Of a stretch of DNA of 64,000 nucleotides, positions 1 through 8,607 are shown piece by piece. Position 1 is the first letter of the stretch; each line of letters begins with the position of its first letter. The position numbers and the translations under genes were made by a program. Below the pieces are notes generated by a model. That model was given only the letters and a program-made list of their open reading frames with translations, made no database searches and was not told the DNA's origin. Source of the stretch: Aliivibrio fischeri ATCC 7744 = JCM 18803 = DSM 507 (GTDB taxonomy: Bacteria > Pseudomonadota > Gammaproteobacteria > Enterobacterales > Vibrionaceae); assembly GCF_023983475.1 (NCBI RefSeq), contig NZ_CP092712.1, positions 1,240,001 to 1,304,000 on the forward strand. Reading direction: 5' to 3'.

Positions 1-494
1 TATTCTTTCATGCGTACACTTAACTCAGTGTAAAGACGCTGAAAGTTACGGATCGCTTGTTGTTTTTCATCTTCAGCCGTTAGTAGGGCTTGGTAGTTAT
101 CCATTGCTACTTTTGCTTCATTAAAATAAGCGCTTTCTATTTTAGCCAGTTCTGAACGTTGTTGTGCGCCCGTGTTTTTTTGTTGAGCGGTATTAATAAG
201 TTGCTTAAAGGTATTTTTAAATTTGGTTTCTGCAACAGAAAATTGCTCACGAGCTTGCTGCATTTGAATAGGATCGCGAGTAGTAAGGAAATCTTTAAAT
301 GACTTATCAGCGGCAAGCAAGGAGACGCTTGTTTCGTTTGATAAGCTCACTAAAGGCATGGACTCTGAAGAGACAGATTGCATCTGTTTGTGAATATTGC
401 TCGTTCCGTTGAGCATTAAGATAACCGTCGTAATAAATAGGATAACAATTAAGGAGAATCCTGCGTACATGCGACGAACTACCGAACTGTTCAT
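1..494 (-). CDS. Methyl-accepting chemotaxis protein, N-terminal part (cut by window edge)
   Basis: Reading the minus strand from the ATG at 494 gives an open frame to the window edge. It begins MNSSVVRRMYAGF, followed by a strongly hydrophobic stretch (about residues 10-29), then a polar helical region with the spacing of a four-helix-bundle periplasmic sensor domain. This is the usual start of a transmembrane chemoreceptor; the second membrane helix, HAMP and signalling domains lie outside the window, so the ligand and exact class are unknown. The start is supported by AGAGAG about 8 nt upstream. A 76-codon reading frame in another phase at 307-537 is a shadow of this gene. The call rests on architecture rather than on a diagnostic motif. 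Confidence 0.72.
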   Translation of the reverse strand, partial: MNSSVVRRMYAGFSLIVILFITTVILMLNGTSNIHKQMQSVSSESMPLVSLSNETSVSLLAADKSFKDFLTTRDPIQMQQAREQFSVAETKFKNTFKQLINTAQQKNTGAQQRSELAKIESAYFNEAKVAMDNYQALLTAEDEKQQAIRNFQRLYTELSVRMKE

Positions 495-799
495 GTTGTA
501 TCTCTCTTTCATCTAAAAGGGTATTAAGAGTGTGCAATGATGACTTTTTTGCTTGCGAGTCTTAAAATGGTTACAGTGATTATTCATAATATGATTAACA
601 CGTCACACAAATTGCGACCTTGTCTATAAAATTAACAATAACTGTTAAAATTTTTACATAATTTCGGGTGACTTCTCTGTTTGGGTTTTAGATGATTGCT
701 TTTACTATTTCTCAAGTGATTGTTTTTGAGCTATTTGTAACGCATACTAAGTGAAAGTAAAAAATAAAATAGAATTCTGGGTATTATTGGAGGCGCTTC
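495..799. other. Divergent intergenic region, MCP / hinT
   Basis: This is a 305-bp AT-rich spacer between divergently transcribed genes and must hold both promoters. The only clear element is the strong ribosome binding site GGAGG at 789-793 for hinT. I saw no convincing operator, terminator or small ORF with its own binding site. Confidence 0.6.
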
Positions 800-1150
800 A
801 TGGCTGAAGAAACAATTTTTAGTAAGATTATTCGCAAAGAAATTCCTGCGGATGTGGTATATCAAGATGATTTAGTTACGGCTTTTCGCGATATTAATCC
901 AAGAGCGCCAAGCCATGTATTAATCATTCCTAATAAATTGATCCCTACTACGAATGACGTAGAGCCAGAAGATGAATTGGTAATGGGACGTTTATTTACT
1001 GTGGCTAGAAAAATTGCACAAGAGGAAGGCATTGCTGAAGATGGTTACCGTTTAATCGTTAACTGTAACCCTCATGGCGGTCAAGAAGTTTACCATATTC
1101 ACATGCATCTAGTTGGCGGTCGTCCTCTAGGTCCAATGCTACTAAGCTAA
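800..1150 (+). CDS. hinT: HIT-family purine nucleoside phosphoramidase HinT
   Basis: A 116-aa histidine-triad protein. Members hydrolyse adenosine 5'-phosphoramidates and aminoacyl-adenylates in the cytoplasm. The diagnostic triad H-I-H-M-H is at residues 99-103, within [11 protein letters not shown]; the N-terminal [18 protein letters not shown] block is typical of bacterial HinT. Length matches the family (about 110-120 aa). A strong GGAGG ribosome binding site lies 6 nt before the ATG. It is the first gene of the neighbourhood hinT, COG3014 lipoprotein, ycfL, lpoB, which mirrors the E. coli ycfF-ycfL-ycfM order. Identification is secure. Confidence 0.95.
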   Translation: MAEETIFSKIIRKEIPADVVYQDDLVTAFRDINPRAPSHVLIIPNKLIPTTNDVEPEDELVMGRLFTVARKIAQEEGIAEDGYRLIVNCNPHGGQEVYHIHMHLVGGRPLGPMLLS

Positions 1151-1216
1151 TAGATATCATATAGAGGCTCCTGTTTTTTGGAGCCTTACTTTTCTAACGA
1201 TGAGTTTCTTATAATA

Positions 1217-2614
1217 ATGAATTCAATATTGAAGAAATCCACCATAGTTACTTTTGCTTTGCTGCTTTCTGGCTGTGCAAATATGTCTGTTGGCAATTTG
1301 TTTAGTCATTATTCAGCTCAAACTAATGATGTTTATCAATTAGTGAAAAGTGGTGAAGCAAAACAAGCTTATACTCTTGAAGAACAGGAAGTGGGTGGCC
1401 CAATTCTTGATAATATGGAGCTTGGTCGTATTGCTTTATTAAGCGAGCAATATGCGGAGAGTAAAACGGATTTTGAAGTAGCAGAGCAAGCCGCGAGAGT
1501 ACAAAGTGATCAAGCGACTATCTCTGTTTCTGATTCAGCAAATCAAGTGGGCTCTTTAGTTACTAACGATAATTTAATTGACTATAAACCCGCGGATTAC
1601 GAGTTAGGTTACTTGCATTTATATTTGTCTCTAAATTATCTAAAAAATAACGATTTAGAAGGGGCTTTAGTTGAGGTTCGTAAGGCGAACTATATTCAAG
1701 AGCAAGCCAAAAGAGACAGAGAAAAAGATTTACGAAAAGCAGAGAAAGAAGCAAAGAAAGAGGGCGTTAAGGCGAATGTTGGCGCGATTTTAGCGAATTA
1801 CCCAGATGTTGGGAATGAACTTGCTGCAGTTCAAAATGGCTACCTTTTTTATTACTCTGGTTTGCTTTATGAAACCAATCGTTCGTTAAATGACGCTTAT
1901 ATTGATTACAAGCGTGCATTGGCCGTTGCACCAAATAATAAGACGGTGATCGAATCGGTTCAACGTGTTGCTCGTAAACTGGGTATGCGTAACGATATCA
2001 AAATGCTAGAGAAGCAATACGGTGCGTATCAAGTACCAAAACGCTCTGATAGTCGTGTGATTATTATTGATGAACAAGGTATTTTACCGCCATTGTCTGA
2101 TTGGCGATTGGGCTTACCTATGTGGGATAGCCAAGGTAATTTTGTTCAATATAATTTAGCGTTACCTTACTATAAAAACATCAAACGTCAGGTATTTCCG
2201 CCACTAAAAGTGAATGGTAAGTCGTTAGCGAGTGATCAAGTTGCTGATGTGACATTAATGGCGAAAAACGATCTTAATGAACGCATTCCTGCAATGGTGA
2301 TCCGACAAGCTTTACGTGTTGTTGCTAAAGATGAATTAAGAAAAACATCAAGAAACAGCAAAGAAGAAGAGTTAGTTAATGCGGTCTTTACTATCTTTAA
2401 TACATTAACAGAACAACCTGATACACGTAGCTGGCAAACATTACCAGCTCAAATAAGTGTAACAAGTATGAGTATTGAGCCTGGAAAGAATCAAATTCAA
2501 TATCAAGGAAATGAACTAGACTTTACAGTAAAGGAAGGACATACCGTTGTCGTCTGGTCATCTAGACAAGGAAACGCCGTCACTTGGTGGCATAAACAAT
2601 TAGGGGAAATATAA
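1217..2614 (+). CDS. COG3014 family outer-membrane lipoprotein with TPR-like region
   Basis: A 465-aa lipoprotein of the conserved COG3014 type found next to ycfL and lpoB in vibrios. The reading frame is open from 1178, but the ATG at 1217 puts the signal peptide (MNSILKKSTIVTFALLLSGC) at the N-terminus with lipobox LSGC and acylated Cys20; the 13 upstream codons would place charged residues before it. Residues about 140-270 contain helical repeats resembling TPRs (for example YYSGLLYETNRSLNDAYIDY) and a very charged segment around 160-185. The gene ends one base into the ATG of ycfL (TAATG), so the two are translationally coupled. The cellular role is not established; context suggests the envelope, perhaps with LpoB and PBP1b, which is inference. 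Confidence 0.85.
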   Translation: MNSILKKSTIVTFALLLSGCANMSVGNLFSHYSAQTNDVYQLVKSGEAKQAYTLEEQEVGGPILDNMELGRIALLSEQYAESKTDFEVAEQAARVQSDQATISVSDSANQVGSLVTNDNLIDYKPADYELGYLHLYLSLNYLKNNDLEGALVEVRKANYIQEQAKRDREKDLRKAEKEAKKEGVKANVGAILANYPDVGNELAAVQNGYLFYYSGLLYETNRSLNDAYIDYKRALAVAPNNKTVIESVQRVARKLGMRNDIKMLEKQYGAYQVPKRSDSRVIIIDEQGILPPLSDWRLGLPMWDSQGNFVQYNLALPYYKNIKRQVFPPLKVNGKSLASDQVADVTLMAKNDLNERIPAMVIRQALRVVAKDELRKTSRNSKEEELVNAVFTIFNTLTEQPDTRSWQTLPAQISVTSMSIEPGKNQIQYQGNELDFTVKEGHTVVVWSSRQGNAVTWWHKQLGEI

Positions 2615-3003
2615 TGAAAAAATGGTTTATCGCACTTTTGTTACCACTGGCTTTGGCTGCGTGTAGTTCAAGTCAAACAGCAGGGATCAGTGTTGATAGC
2701 AGCACTCAAAAAGTTGTCTTTGGTGATAACGTATTGGGTAACCGTTTATCGGTAGAGCAGATCACAACACAAGACAATAATGGTTTGGTGCGTGGTATTG
2801 TGTCAGTTACAAGTAAATTTACGGGTGATCAACAGCTTCAATACCGTTTTTACTGGTATGATGAACAAGGTTTAGAGGTTAACGGTTCTGACTCTCCTTG
2901 GCGTACGTTTGTTGTTCGTGGTTTAGATACAATGAGCATTCAATCTGTGGCTATGAAGCCTGAAGCAACTCAGTTCCGTGTTCAAATTCGCACATTAGAT
3001 TGA
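2614..3003 (+). CDS. ycfL: YcfL family (DUF1425) lipoprotein
   Basis: A 129-aa predicted lipoprotein: signal peptide MKKWFIALLLPLALAAC with lipobox LAAC and Cys17, then a small beta-rich domain (residues about 35-129) with the WYDEQG motif and the SVAMKPEA block characteristic of DUF1425/YcfL. Its start overlaps the stop of the preceding COG3014 gene by one base, indicating one transcript. The function of YcfL is unknown; it is conserved beside lpoB in gammaproteobacteria, so a role in the envelope is likely. Confidence 0.85.
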   Translation: MKKWFIALLLPLALAACSSSQTAGISVDSSTQKVVFGDNVLGNRLSVEQITTQDNNGLVRGIVSVTSKFTGDQQLQYRFYWYDEQGLEVNGSDSPWRTFVVRGLDTMSIQSVAMKPEATQFRVQIRTLD

Positions 3004-3022
3004 TACTCATCTCTATGAATAG

Positions 3023-3051
3023 TTGACTACTCTGTTTATTAACATTATTTG
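3023..3051 (+). promoter_or_regulatory. Candidate sigma70 promoter for lpoB
   Basis: TTGACT and TATTTG are separated by 17 bp, about 70 bp upstream of lpoB and after the ycfL stop. This suggests lpoB can be transcribed separately from ycfL. The match is moderate and unproven. Confidence 0.4.
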
Positions 3052-3119
3052 GTCAGCTATTTATGTAGAAGGGTATGGTTTCTTTTATAAGATAAAGACT
3101 CACTAGAGGTAAAAATAAA

Positions 3120-3710
3120 ATGAAGAAAAGTGTTATTGCATTATTAAGCTTGGCTGTATTACTTGGCGGTTGTTCAAACAAGGTAAGCTATGGCGATGCT
3201 CAAGCTGTTGAAACAACAACTGTAGATTTCGGTTCAACTGATTTACAAAAAATCGCAGGTGAGATGACTGAGAGCATGCTTTCTTCTGGTGCTGTTGCTC
3301 AAATTACTCAAGGTAATCGTCCAATTGTTTTTGTTGAAAGCATTAAAAACAAAACAAGTGAACACATTGATACGGAATCTGTAACGGATTCAATCAGCAC
3401 TAAGCTACTTAACTCTGGTAAGTTCCGTTTTGTAGATATGGATCGAGTTGAAGCAGTTCGTTCACAACTTAACTTCCAAAATAATGATGAGCTAGTAAAC
3501 CAAAACACAGCAATTCAGTTTGGTAAAATGGTTGGTGCTCAATACATGCTTTACGGCAACCTTTCTAGCATCGTGAAAAATGCAGGCAGCGACAAAGACG
3601 TATACTACAAAATGACAATGCGTTTAATGGATTTAGAAACAGGTCTAATCGAGTGGGCTGATGAAACTGAAATCCGTAAGCAACAAGAGAAAAGCCTACT
3701 AGGTTGGTAA
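3120..3710 (+). CDS. lpoB: Penicillin-binding protein activator LpoB
   Basis: A 196-aa outer-membrane lipoprotein that activates the bifunctional peptidoglycan synthase PBP1b from the outer membrane. Signal peptide MKKSVIALLSLAVLLGGC carries lipobox LGGC with Cys18. The body matches the LpoB globular domain: RPIVFVESIKNKTSEHIDT, the GKFRFVDMDRVE block and the C-terminal LIEWADETEIRKQQEKSLLGW. Vibrio LpoB proteins are about this length and lack the long Pro/Gln-rich linker of the E. coli protein. An intrinsic terminator follows at 3739-3768. It closes the hinT-COG3014-ycfL-lpoB block. Confidence 0.93.
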   Translation: MKKSVIALLSLAVLLGGCSNKVSYGDAQAVETTTVDFGSTDLQKIAGEMTESMLSSGAVAQITQGNRPIVFVESIKNKTSEHIDTESVTDSISTKLLNSGKFRFVDMDRVEAVRSQLNFQNNDELVNQNTAIQFGKMVGAQYMLYGNLSSIVKNAGSDKDVYYKMTMRLMDLETGLIEWADETEIRKQQEKSLLGW

Positions 3711-3738
3711 TCCTTCCTACGATGACTTAACTTCTATA

Positions 3739-3768
3739 AGCCAGAGCTAATCATGCTCTGGCTTTTTT
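3739..3768 (+). terminator. Intrinsic terminator after lpoB
   Basis: AGCCAGAG (3739-3746) pairs with CTCTGGCT (3756-3763) over a 9-nt loop, followed by a run of T. It overlaps the upstream extension of the next reading frame, which argues that the next gene starts at 3848 and not earlier. Confidence 0.9.
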
Positions 3769-3847
3769 GTTTATTTTCAATCAAAGCTTGGGTATTGGAG
3801 CCGAAAGGAGTATAAAGAGACTACATCCACCAAATGAGAGAAAAACG

Positions 3848-4186
3848 ATGAAACTGAATAAGTTAGAAAACAAAAATCGCCGCATTCGTAAAAAACTGTA
3901 CCTAGGTGAGTTTGCGATTCTTGGTTTCGAGGTGAGCTGTACTACTGAATTTAAAGATTTCGATCAATATGATGTATTCGTGGATGAGTTTATTGACTAC
4001 ATTAATAGCATTGACTTGTGCTTTGGTGGCGGTGGTCTTGAGCTATTTGAAGGCTTTATTTGTTCAACAGAGCGTTACCGTTCAGTAACAGAAGAAGAGC
4101 AATTAGCAGTAGCAAATTGGTTAGATGCACGTTCAGAAGTGAAGAAAGTGGAAGTTAGTGATTTAGTTGATGCTAACTACCTGTAA
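3848..4186 (+). CDS. yggL: YggL family (DUF469) 50S ribosome-associated protein
   Basis: A 112-aa cytoplasmic protein of the YggL family, which in E. coli (108 aa) has been reported to associate with the large ribosomal subunit. Family features are the basic start (NRRIRKKLYLGEF), the acidic middle and the glycine-rich block DLCFGGGGLELFEGFI. I chose the ATG at 3848: it has a GAGAG binding site upstream and matches family length, whereas the longer frame from 3767 begins in the lpoB terminator. It has terminators on both sides, so it is a single-gene unit. In E. coli yggL is next to trmB/mutY, so its place here differs. Confidence 0.88.
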   Translation: MKLNKLENKNRRIRKKLYLGEFAILGFEVSCTTEFKDFDQYDVFVDEFIDYINSIDLCFGGGGLELFEGFICSTERYRSVTEEEQLAVANWLDARSEVKKVEVSDLVDANYL

Positions 4187-4210
4187 TTTTGATTATCAAT
4201 AAATCAGAAT

Positions 4211-4241
4211 AAAAAAATCCGCCAATAATGGCGGATTTTTT
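4211..4241. terminator. Bidirectional terminator between yggL and methyltransferase gene
   Basis: AATCCGCC (4216-4223), loop AATAAT, GGCGGATT (4230-4237), with A-run on the left and T-run on the right. It serves the convergent genes on both strands. Confidence 0.9.
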
Positions 4242-4248
4242 ATGAGTG

Positions 4249-4992
4249 CTATTTTTTCACGCATACCACGATGGCATTGCCTGATGAGGCTTCAAGTGGT
4301 GTGATTTTCTCGTAATCATGTTCAAACATATGAACATCAAAGTATGGCTCTAGCAAGGCTTTTAATTGGTCAAAATCAATGGCAACCATTGGGTGTTTAT
4401 CATCCCAAATTTCTGTTACGCCATCTGTTGTCTTTTCTATTTTCAGCAATAGGTGCTGTTGTTCACCCTCGCCACAATAGTTCCAACCTGATTGAAAGCT
4501 AAATTGACTGCCTTCATGTTCTGCAGCGTGTTTTACAAATGAACGATTGTCGATTTTGTTTTTAGCTACAGAGTTAAAACAAAGCACACCTTCAGGCTTT
4601 AATGCGGCATGAGCACTTGCAATACATTCACTCAGTTTTTCTATATTTGCATTGTAATGAATGGAATAAAGAAAACAGGTGATTAAATCCAATGGTTCTT
4701 CAACTTTGAAATTACTCATGTCATGCAAAATAAAATTCGCATCAGGGTTACGCTGCTTAGCAATATCAAGCATGGGTTGGTTAATGTCTAAACCGCTTGC
4801 TTGGTAGCCATAATTAATAAAATGATGTACATGTGGGCCAGTTCCACACGCTAAGTCAAGATAATCTCTTCCTTGATTACCAAAGATTTGGTGTATACGA
4901 CGTACAAAATTACTTTGTGATTGATAATCAATGTCAGCACACATTAAATCGTAATAGCCAGATAAATCAGTATATAAAGCGTTAGAGGACAT
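4249..4992 (-). CDS. Class I SAM-dependent methyltransferase
   Basis: A 247-aa cytoplasmic protein with a Rossmann-type methyltransferase fold. Motif I is DYLDLACGTGPHVHHF (residues about 43-58), the acidic ribose-binding region is in GLDINQPMLDIAKQ, and the FILHDMSNF block corresponds to the adenine-binding motif. The C-terminal half is typical of small-molecule methyltransferases with a DUF-type substrate lid. The substrate cannot be told from sequence. It stands alone between the yggL terminator and a divergent phosphotransferase gene, and interrupts the otherwise E. coli-like lpoB to thiK order. Confidence 0.85.
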   Translation of the reverse strand: MSSNALYTDLSGYYDLMCADIDYQSQSNFVRRIHQIFGNQGRDYLDLACGTGPHVHHFINYGYQASGLDINQPMLDIAKQRNPDANFILHDMSNFKVEEPLDLITCFLYSIHYNANIEKLSECIASAHAALKPEGVLCFNSVAKNKIDNRSFVKHAAEHEGSQFSFQSGWNYCGEGEQQHLLLKIEKTTDGVTEIWDDKHPMVAIDFDQLKALLEPYFDVHMFEHDYEKITPLEASSGNAIVVCVKK

Positions 4993-5274
4993 TTTAGCCT
5001 ATCCATTACAACACCAGTCTACTTTAAGTGTTTGATTAACTGCTTATTTTGAGAGGTATAAAAGAAAAACGTCTTATAAGGAATGACAAAGCGTTAAGCC
5101 TGAAGAGACGCGTAGGGCGCGGATAATAATTCAATTTGTAATGTTTGAATAGATAAAGTTAATCAATTTGTAAAATCATTTTTGTGAGTGATTTTGTCTC
5201 ATGATCAAACTTATTATGACTCTGTGTTAAACTCGATTTACGCTTATTCTAATTCACTGATATAACGAGATTTT

Positions 5275-6105
5275 ATGGATAAACAATTTAATGAATTTGG
5301 TTTAACTATTTCCCATGTTTCTGCTCTAAGCGGTGGATTAACCAATGCGTGTTTGAAAGTTGAAGCAAAGGAAGGCTCGTTTGTCTGGCGTCCAATATCT
5401 CTACAAGCAAAGATTCTAGGAGCGGATAGGGCGAAAGAACATGAAATTCTACAATCGTTATCTGGTGAGTATTTTTCTCCGAACGTATATGGAGCAAATG
5501 AAGAGGGATTATTAGTTGAGTGGCTTGAAGGTGAGGTTATTGCGCTTGATAAAGCCCAAGATGTCGCTGTCGATTTACTGTGTTCGGTACATCAAGTTTC
5601 ATTAGATAAGTTAAGTGAACAAGTAAAAAATAAGCCGATGAGTTTAAAAGATCGAATTATTGATTATTGGAATTCGATTGTGCCAGAAAATCAAACACCA
5701 GAAATGAAAGCGTACTTTGAGCATTTCTCACAGCAAGATGAGCAAGCTTTCTTTTCTCATTGTTTATGCCATTACGATATTGGTGCATATAATATTATTG
5801 TTAAAGAAGATGGCTATGGTCTTATTGATTGGGAGTACGCCTCGATGGGCGATCCAAGCCAAGATCTCACATCTATGATTATTGCTAATCAATTTGATAT
5901 GGATGATGTTATTTCACTGTATTGTCAAAAACGTCGTTTAAATATTGATGAGTGGAAGCGAGCGGTGATTCATTGGGCTCCATGGGTGACTTTTATGGGA
6001 GCGTTGTGGTTCTTATTAGGTCATCAATTACTCAAAAATACTTGCTATCAAGAGTTAGCTGAGCGAGAAATGAACAAAATAAGAAAATTATTGCCATTAA
6101 GTTAG
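5275..6105 (+). CDS. APH-family phosphotransferase, probable thiamine kinase (ThiK-like)
   Basis: A 276-aa protein of the aminoglycoside phosphotransferase/choline kinase fold. Visible motifs are the N-terminal LSGGLTNACLKV nucleotide loop, the catalytic loop HYDIGAYNII (Brenner-type HxDxxxxN, residues about 164-173) and the Mg-binding IDWEY at about 182-186. Length equals E. coli ThiK (274 aa), which salvages thiamine by phosphorylation, and the position between lpoB and ycfP is the same as thiK in E. coli. The nagZ gene found between thiK and ycfP in E. coli is absent here. Substrate assignment is inference from context; another small alcohol substrate is possible. Confidence 0.78.
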   Translation: MDKQFNEFGLTISHVSALSGGLTNACLKVEAKEGSFVWRPISLQAKILGADRAKEHEILQSLSGEYFSPNVYGANEEGLLVEWLEGEVIALDKAQDVAVDLLCSVHQVSLDKLSEQVKNKPMSLKDRIIDYWNSIVPENQTPEMKAYFEHFSQQDEQAFFSHCLCHYDIGAYNIIVKEDGYGLIDWEYASMGDPSQDLTSMIIANQFDMDDVISLYCQKRRLNIDEWKRAVIHWAPWVTFMGALWFLLGHQLLKNTCYQELAEREMNKIRKLLPLS

Positions 6106-6237
6106 AAATGAATCGGCAATAATCTAGTGTAGATCACTGTTCTCAGTATTGCTTCAGTTAAGAGATTTAAAAGCACAGTTTTCGTGGTAGATTAAATTCA
6201 CTTATATGGAAAACTCTTACACAGAACAGGGGGAAAC

Positions 6238-6789
6238 ATGATTATTTATCTTCACGGCTTTGACTCAAATAGCCCAGGTAATCATGAGAAAGTAGTTCAA
6301 CTTCAATTTATTGATGAAGATGTCCGTTTTATTAACTACAGTACACTGCATCCAAAGCATGATATGCAGCATTTGCTTAAAGAAGTGTATAAAGTGATAG
6401 AGCAAGCTGGTGATCCAAACCCTATTATTTGTGGTGTGGGCTTAGGTGGTTTCTGGGCTGAACGCATTGGTTTCCTCTGTGGTATTCGCCAAGTGATTTT
6501 TAATCCGAACCTGCATCCAGAAGTGAATATGGAAGGTCGTATTGATCGCCCAGAAGAGTATGCTGATATCGCAACTAAGTGTGTAGAAAAATTCAGAGAG
6601 AAGAATAAAGAAAACTGTTTATGCATTTTATCTAAAAACGATGAAATTCGTGATAATAGTGATTCTGCAGCTGAACTTGAGCCATACTACCAAATCATTT
6701 GGGATGAAAAAGAAACACACAAATTTAAGAAGATTTCACAGCATCTTCAAGCAATGAAATCATTTAAAGACGCGGAAACACTCATTTAA
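6238..6789 (+). CDS. ycfP: YcfP family (UPF0227) alpha/beta-hydrolase-fold protein
   Basis: A 183-aa protein closely resembling E. coli YcfP (180 aa). It opens with the oxyanion-type [14 protein letters not shown] and has the strand-turn GVGLGGFW in the place of the hydrolase nucleophile elbow (GxSxG), with Leu where the catalytic Ser would be; E. coli YcfP has the same feature, so it may not be a classical serine hydrolase. The block [20 protein letters not shown] is strongly conserved. A strong AGGGGG binding site precedes the ATG, and an intrinsic terminator follows. Its biochemical role is unknown. Confidence 0.9.
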   Translation: MIIYLHGFDSNSPGNHEKVVQLQFIDEDVRFINYSTLHPKHDMQHLLKEVYKVIEQAGDPNPIICGVGLGGFWAERIGFLCGIRQVIFNPNLHPEVNMEGRIDRPEEYADIATKCVEKFREKNKENCLCILSKNDEIRDNSDSAAELEPYYQIIWDEKETHKFKKISQHLQAMKSFKDAETLI

Positions 6790-7151
6790 ACAACCCTCTT
6801 TTTACTTAATGAAACATAATAAAAACCTCACATTATCGTGAGGTTTTTTGATCTAAACCAAAGAATTAAAATAATGTTACATTTCCTTTCAATTATATCA
6901 ATTAATTTACACCTCTAAAAAAATCTTCTTCATAACATCTATATCTGCTTGATAACATCTGAAATACGGATATATAATGCGAAAAACAAGAAAAAGAAGC
7001 ATATATTGCTCAACTTTGCGTAACGTGAACGCTGTTTCCTCAAGACTTACTCATTTCAGACAATCTAGATATTGCATTGTGAGGTAAGCACAAATTTTTT
7101 AATTCGAATGTGCGGGTTAAAACCTTTTTTATTTTTTAGAGGATAATTGTA
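6790..7151 (+). promoter_or_regulatory. Intergenic region and leader of ndh
   Basis: After the ycfP terminator about 300 bp of AT-rich DNA leads to ndh. I looked for FNR sites (TTGAT-N4-ATCAA), since ndh is FNR-repressed in E. coli, and found only half-site-like TTGAT at about 6949. A short hairpin GGTT-AA-AACC followed by T6 sits just before the gene (about 7114-7130) but its 4-bp stem is too weak to call a terminator. Nothing else is supported. Confidence 0.4.
6821..6849 (+). terminator. Intrinsic terminator after ycfP
   Basis: AACCTCAC pairs with GTGAGGTT across a short loop; flanked by A-run and T-run. Confidence 0.9.
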
Positions 7152-8441
7152 ATGACTAAAATTGTTATTGTTGGTGGTGGAGCTGGTGGTTTAGAGCTCG
7201 CTACAAAATTTGGTCGTACATTAGGTCGCAAGGGCCGTGCTGAAGTTACATTAGTAGATCGTAAAGCAAGTCACTTATGGAAACCATTACTACACGAAGT
7301 AGCAACGGGCTCACTGGATGAAGGTGTTGATGCTATCAGCTACCGTGCACATGCAAAAAATCACTCTTTCGAATTTCAAATGGGTAGCTTATGCGATATT
7401 AATCGCGAGAAGAAGTTTATTACTCTTGCAGAAATTAAAGACGAGCACGGTGATTTAATTATCCCTACTCGTCACATTGATTATGATTACCTAATTCTTG
7501 CAATTGGTTCTACATCAAATGATTTCAATACTCCGGGTGTTCGTGAAAACTGTATTTTCCTTGATAGCCCAGAGCAAGCACACCGTTTCCGTACAGAAAT
7601 GAATAACCAATTCTTGAAACTGCACGCACATCCAACTCAAAAGACGGTTGATATTGCGATTGTGGGTGCTGGTGCAACGGGTGTTGAATTATCGGCAGAG
7701 CTTCATAATGCAGTTAAAGAGCTTCGTTCATACGGTTTCGGTGATTTAGATTCGGCAAAACTGAATGTGAACTTGGTAGAAGCGGGTGAGCGTATTCTTC
7801 CTGCGTTACCTCCTCGTATTTCATCTGCTGCACACAGTGAGTTAACTAAGCTGGGTGTGAACGTTCGTACTGCAACAATGGTAACAAAAGCAGATTCTGA
7901 AGGTCTTCATACGAAAGATGGCGATGTGATCCCTGCGCAAATCATGGTTTGGGCTGCGGGTATTAAAGCGCCTGATTTTATGAAAGACATTGCAGGTCTT
8001 GAAACTAACCGCATTAATCAGTTAGTTGTTAAACCGACGCTGCAAACCACACGTGATGACGATATTTTTGTTATTGGTGATTTGGCTTCGTGCGAAAAAG
8101 CAGACGGTGGTTTTGTTCCACCTCGTGCACAAGCTGCACACCAAATGGCAAGCCATGCGTTTAAAAACATCGTAGCCAAGATGCGAAGCCAAGAAATGAA
8201 GCCTTATGTGTATAAAGATCATGGTTCGTTAGTTTCTTTAAGTAACTTCTCAACAGTAGGTAGCTTAATGGGTAACTTAACCAAAGGTTCTATGATGGTT
8301 GAAGGTCGTATAGCTCGTGTTGTTTACATCTCACTGTATCGTATGCACCAAATTGCACTTCATGGCGTATTTAAGACGGCATTAATGATGCTTGTTGGTC
8401 GTATTAACCGTGTATTACGTCCAAACTTGAAGCTACATTAA
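7152..8441 (+). CDS. ndh: Type II NADH:quinone oxidoreductase (NDH-2)
   Basis: A 429-aa flavoprotein on the inner face of the membrane that passes electrons from NADH to quinone without pumping protons. Two dinucleotide-binding motifs are visible: the FAD site [12 protein letters not shown] (residues 4-15) and the NADH site [16 protein letters not shown] (about 171-186). The FAD-closing DIFVIGDLA and the quinone-site AQAAHQMA are present, and the basic amphipathic C-terminus ([15 protein letters not shown]) is typical for membrane anchoring. Length matches E. coli Ndh (434 aa). It follows ycfP as in E. coli and is followed by a terminator. Confidence 0.95.
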   Translation: MTKIVIVGGGAGGLELATKFGRTLGRKGRAEVTLVDRKASHLWKPLLHEVATGSLDEGVDAISYRAHAKNHSFEFQMGSLCDINREKKFITLAEIKDEHGDLIIPTRHIDYDYLILAIGSTSNDFNTPGVRENCIFLDSPEQAHRFRTEMNNQFLKLHAHPTQKTVDIAIVGAGATGVELSAELHNAVKELRSYGFGDLDSAKLNVNLVEAGERILPALPPRISSAAHSELTKLGVNVRTATMVTKADSEGLHTKDGDVIPAQIMVWAAGIKAPDFMKDIAGLETNRINQLVVKPTLQTTRDDDIFVIGDLASCEKADGGFVPPRAQAAHQMASHAFKNIVAKMRSQEMKPYVYKDHGSLVSLSNFSTVGSLMGNLTKGSMMVEGRIARVVYISLYRMHQIALHGVFKTALMMLVGRINRVLRPNLKLH

Positions 8442-8467
8442 TCTTGTAGATAAACATAAATAGATTT

Positions 8468-8502
8468 AAAAGCAGAAATACTCCGGTGTTTCTGCTTTTT
8501 TT
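8468..8502 (+). terminator. Intrinsic terminator after ndh
   Basis: AAAAGCAGAAA and TTTCTGC plus T-run form a long stem extended by ATAC/GTGT across a TCCG-type loop. Confidence 0.9.
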
Positions 8503-8547
8503 GTACCTAAATATGAAAAAATGTGCGCTAACTCACCGTAAATCATC

Positions 8548-8553
8548 TATAAT
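8548..8553 (+). promoter_or_regulatory. Candidate -10 element of the rhlE operon
   Basis: A consensus TATAAT lies 55 bp before rhlE, followed by GCGCGG. No good -35 is seen at the usual distance, so this is a tentative promoter. Confidence 0.45.
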
Positions 8554-8607
8554 GCGCGGCTAAATTAATAATGAATACATAGACTGTTTGCTTAAGGAAT
8601 CCACTTT

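Noticed and set aside
307-537. 76-codon frame on the minus strand
   Set aside because: It is a different reading phase over the chemoreceptor gene that starts at 494; the latter has a binding site and a membrane segment.
5095-5130. GC-richer patch in the spacer before the ThiK-like gene
   Set aside because: No ORF, inverted repeat or repeat partner found; probably chance.
6940-6965. FNR site upstream of ndh
   Set aside because: TTGAT is followed by TCTGA, not ATCAA, at the required distance.
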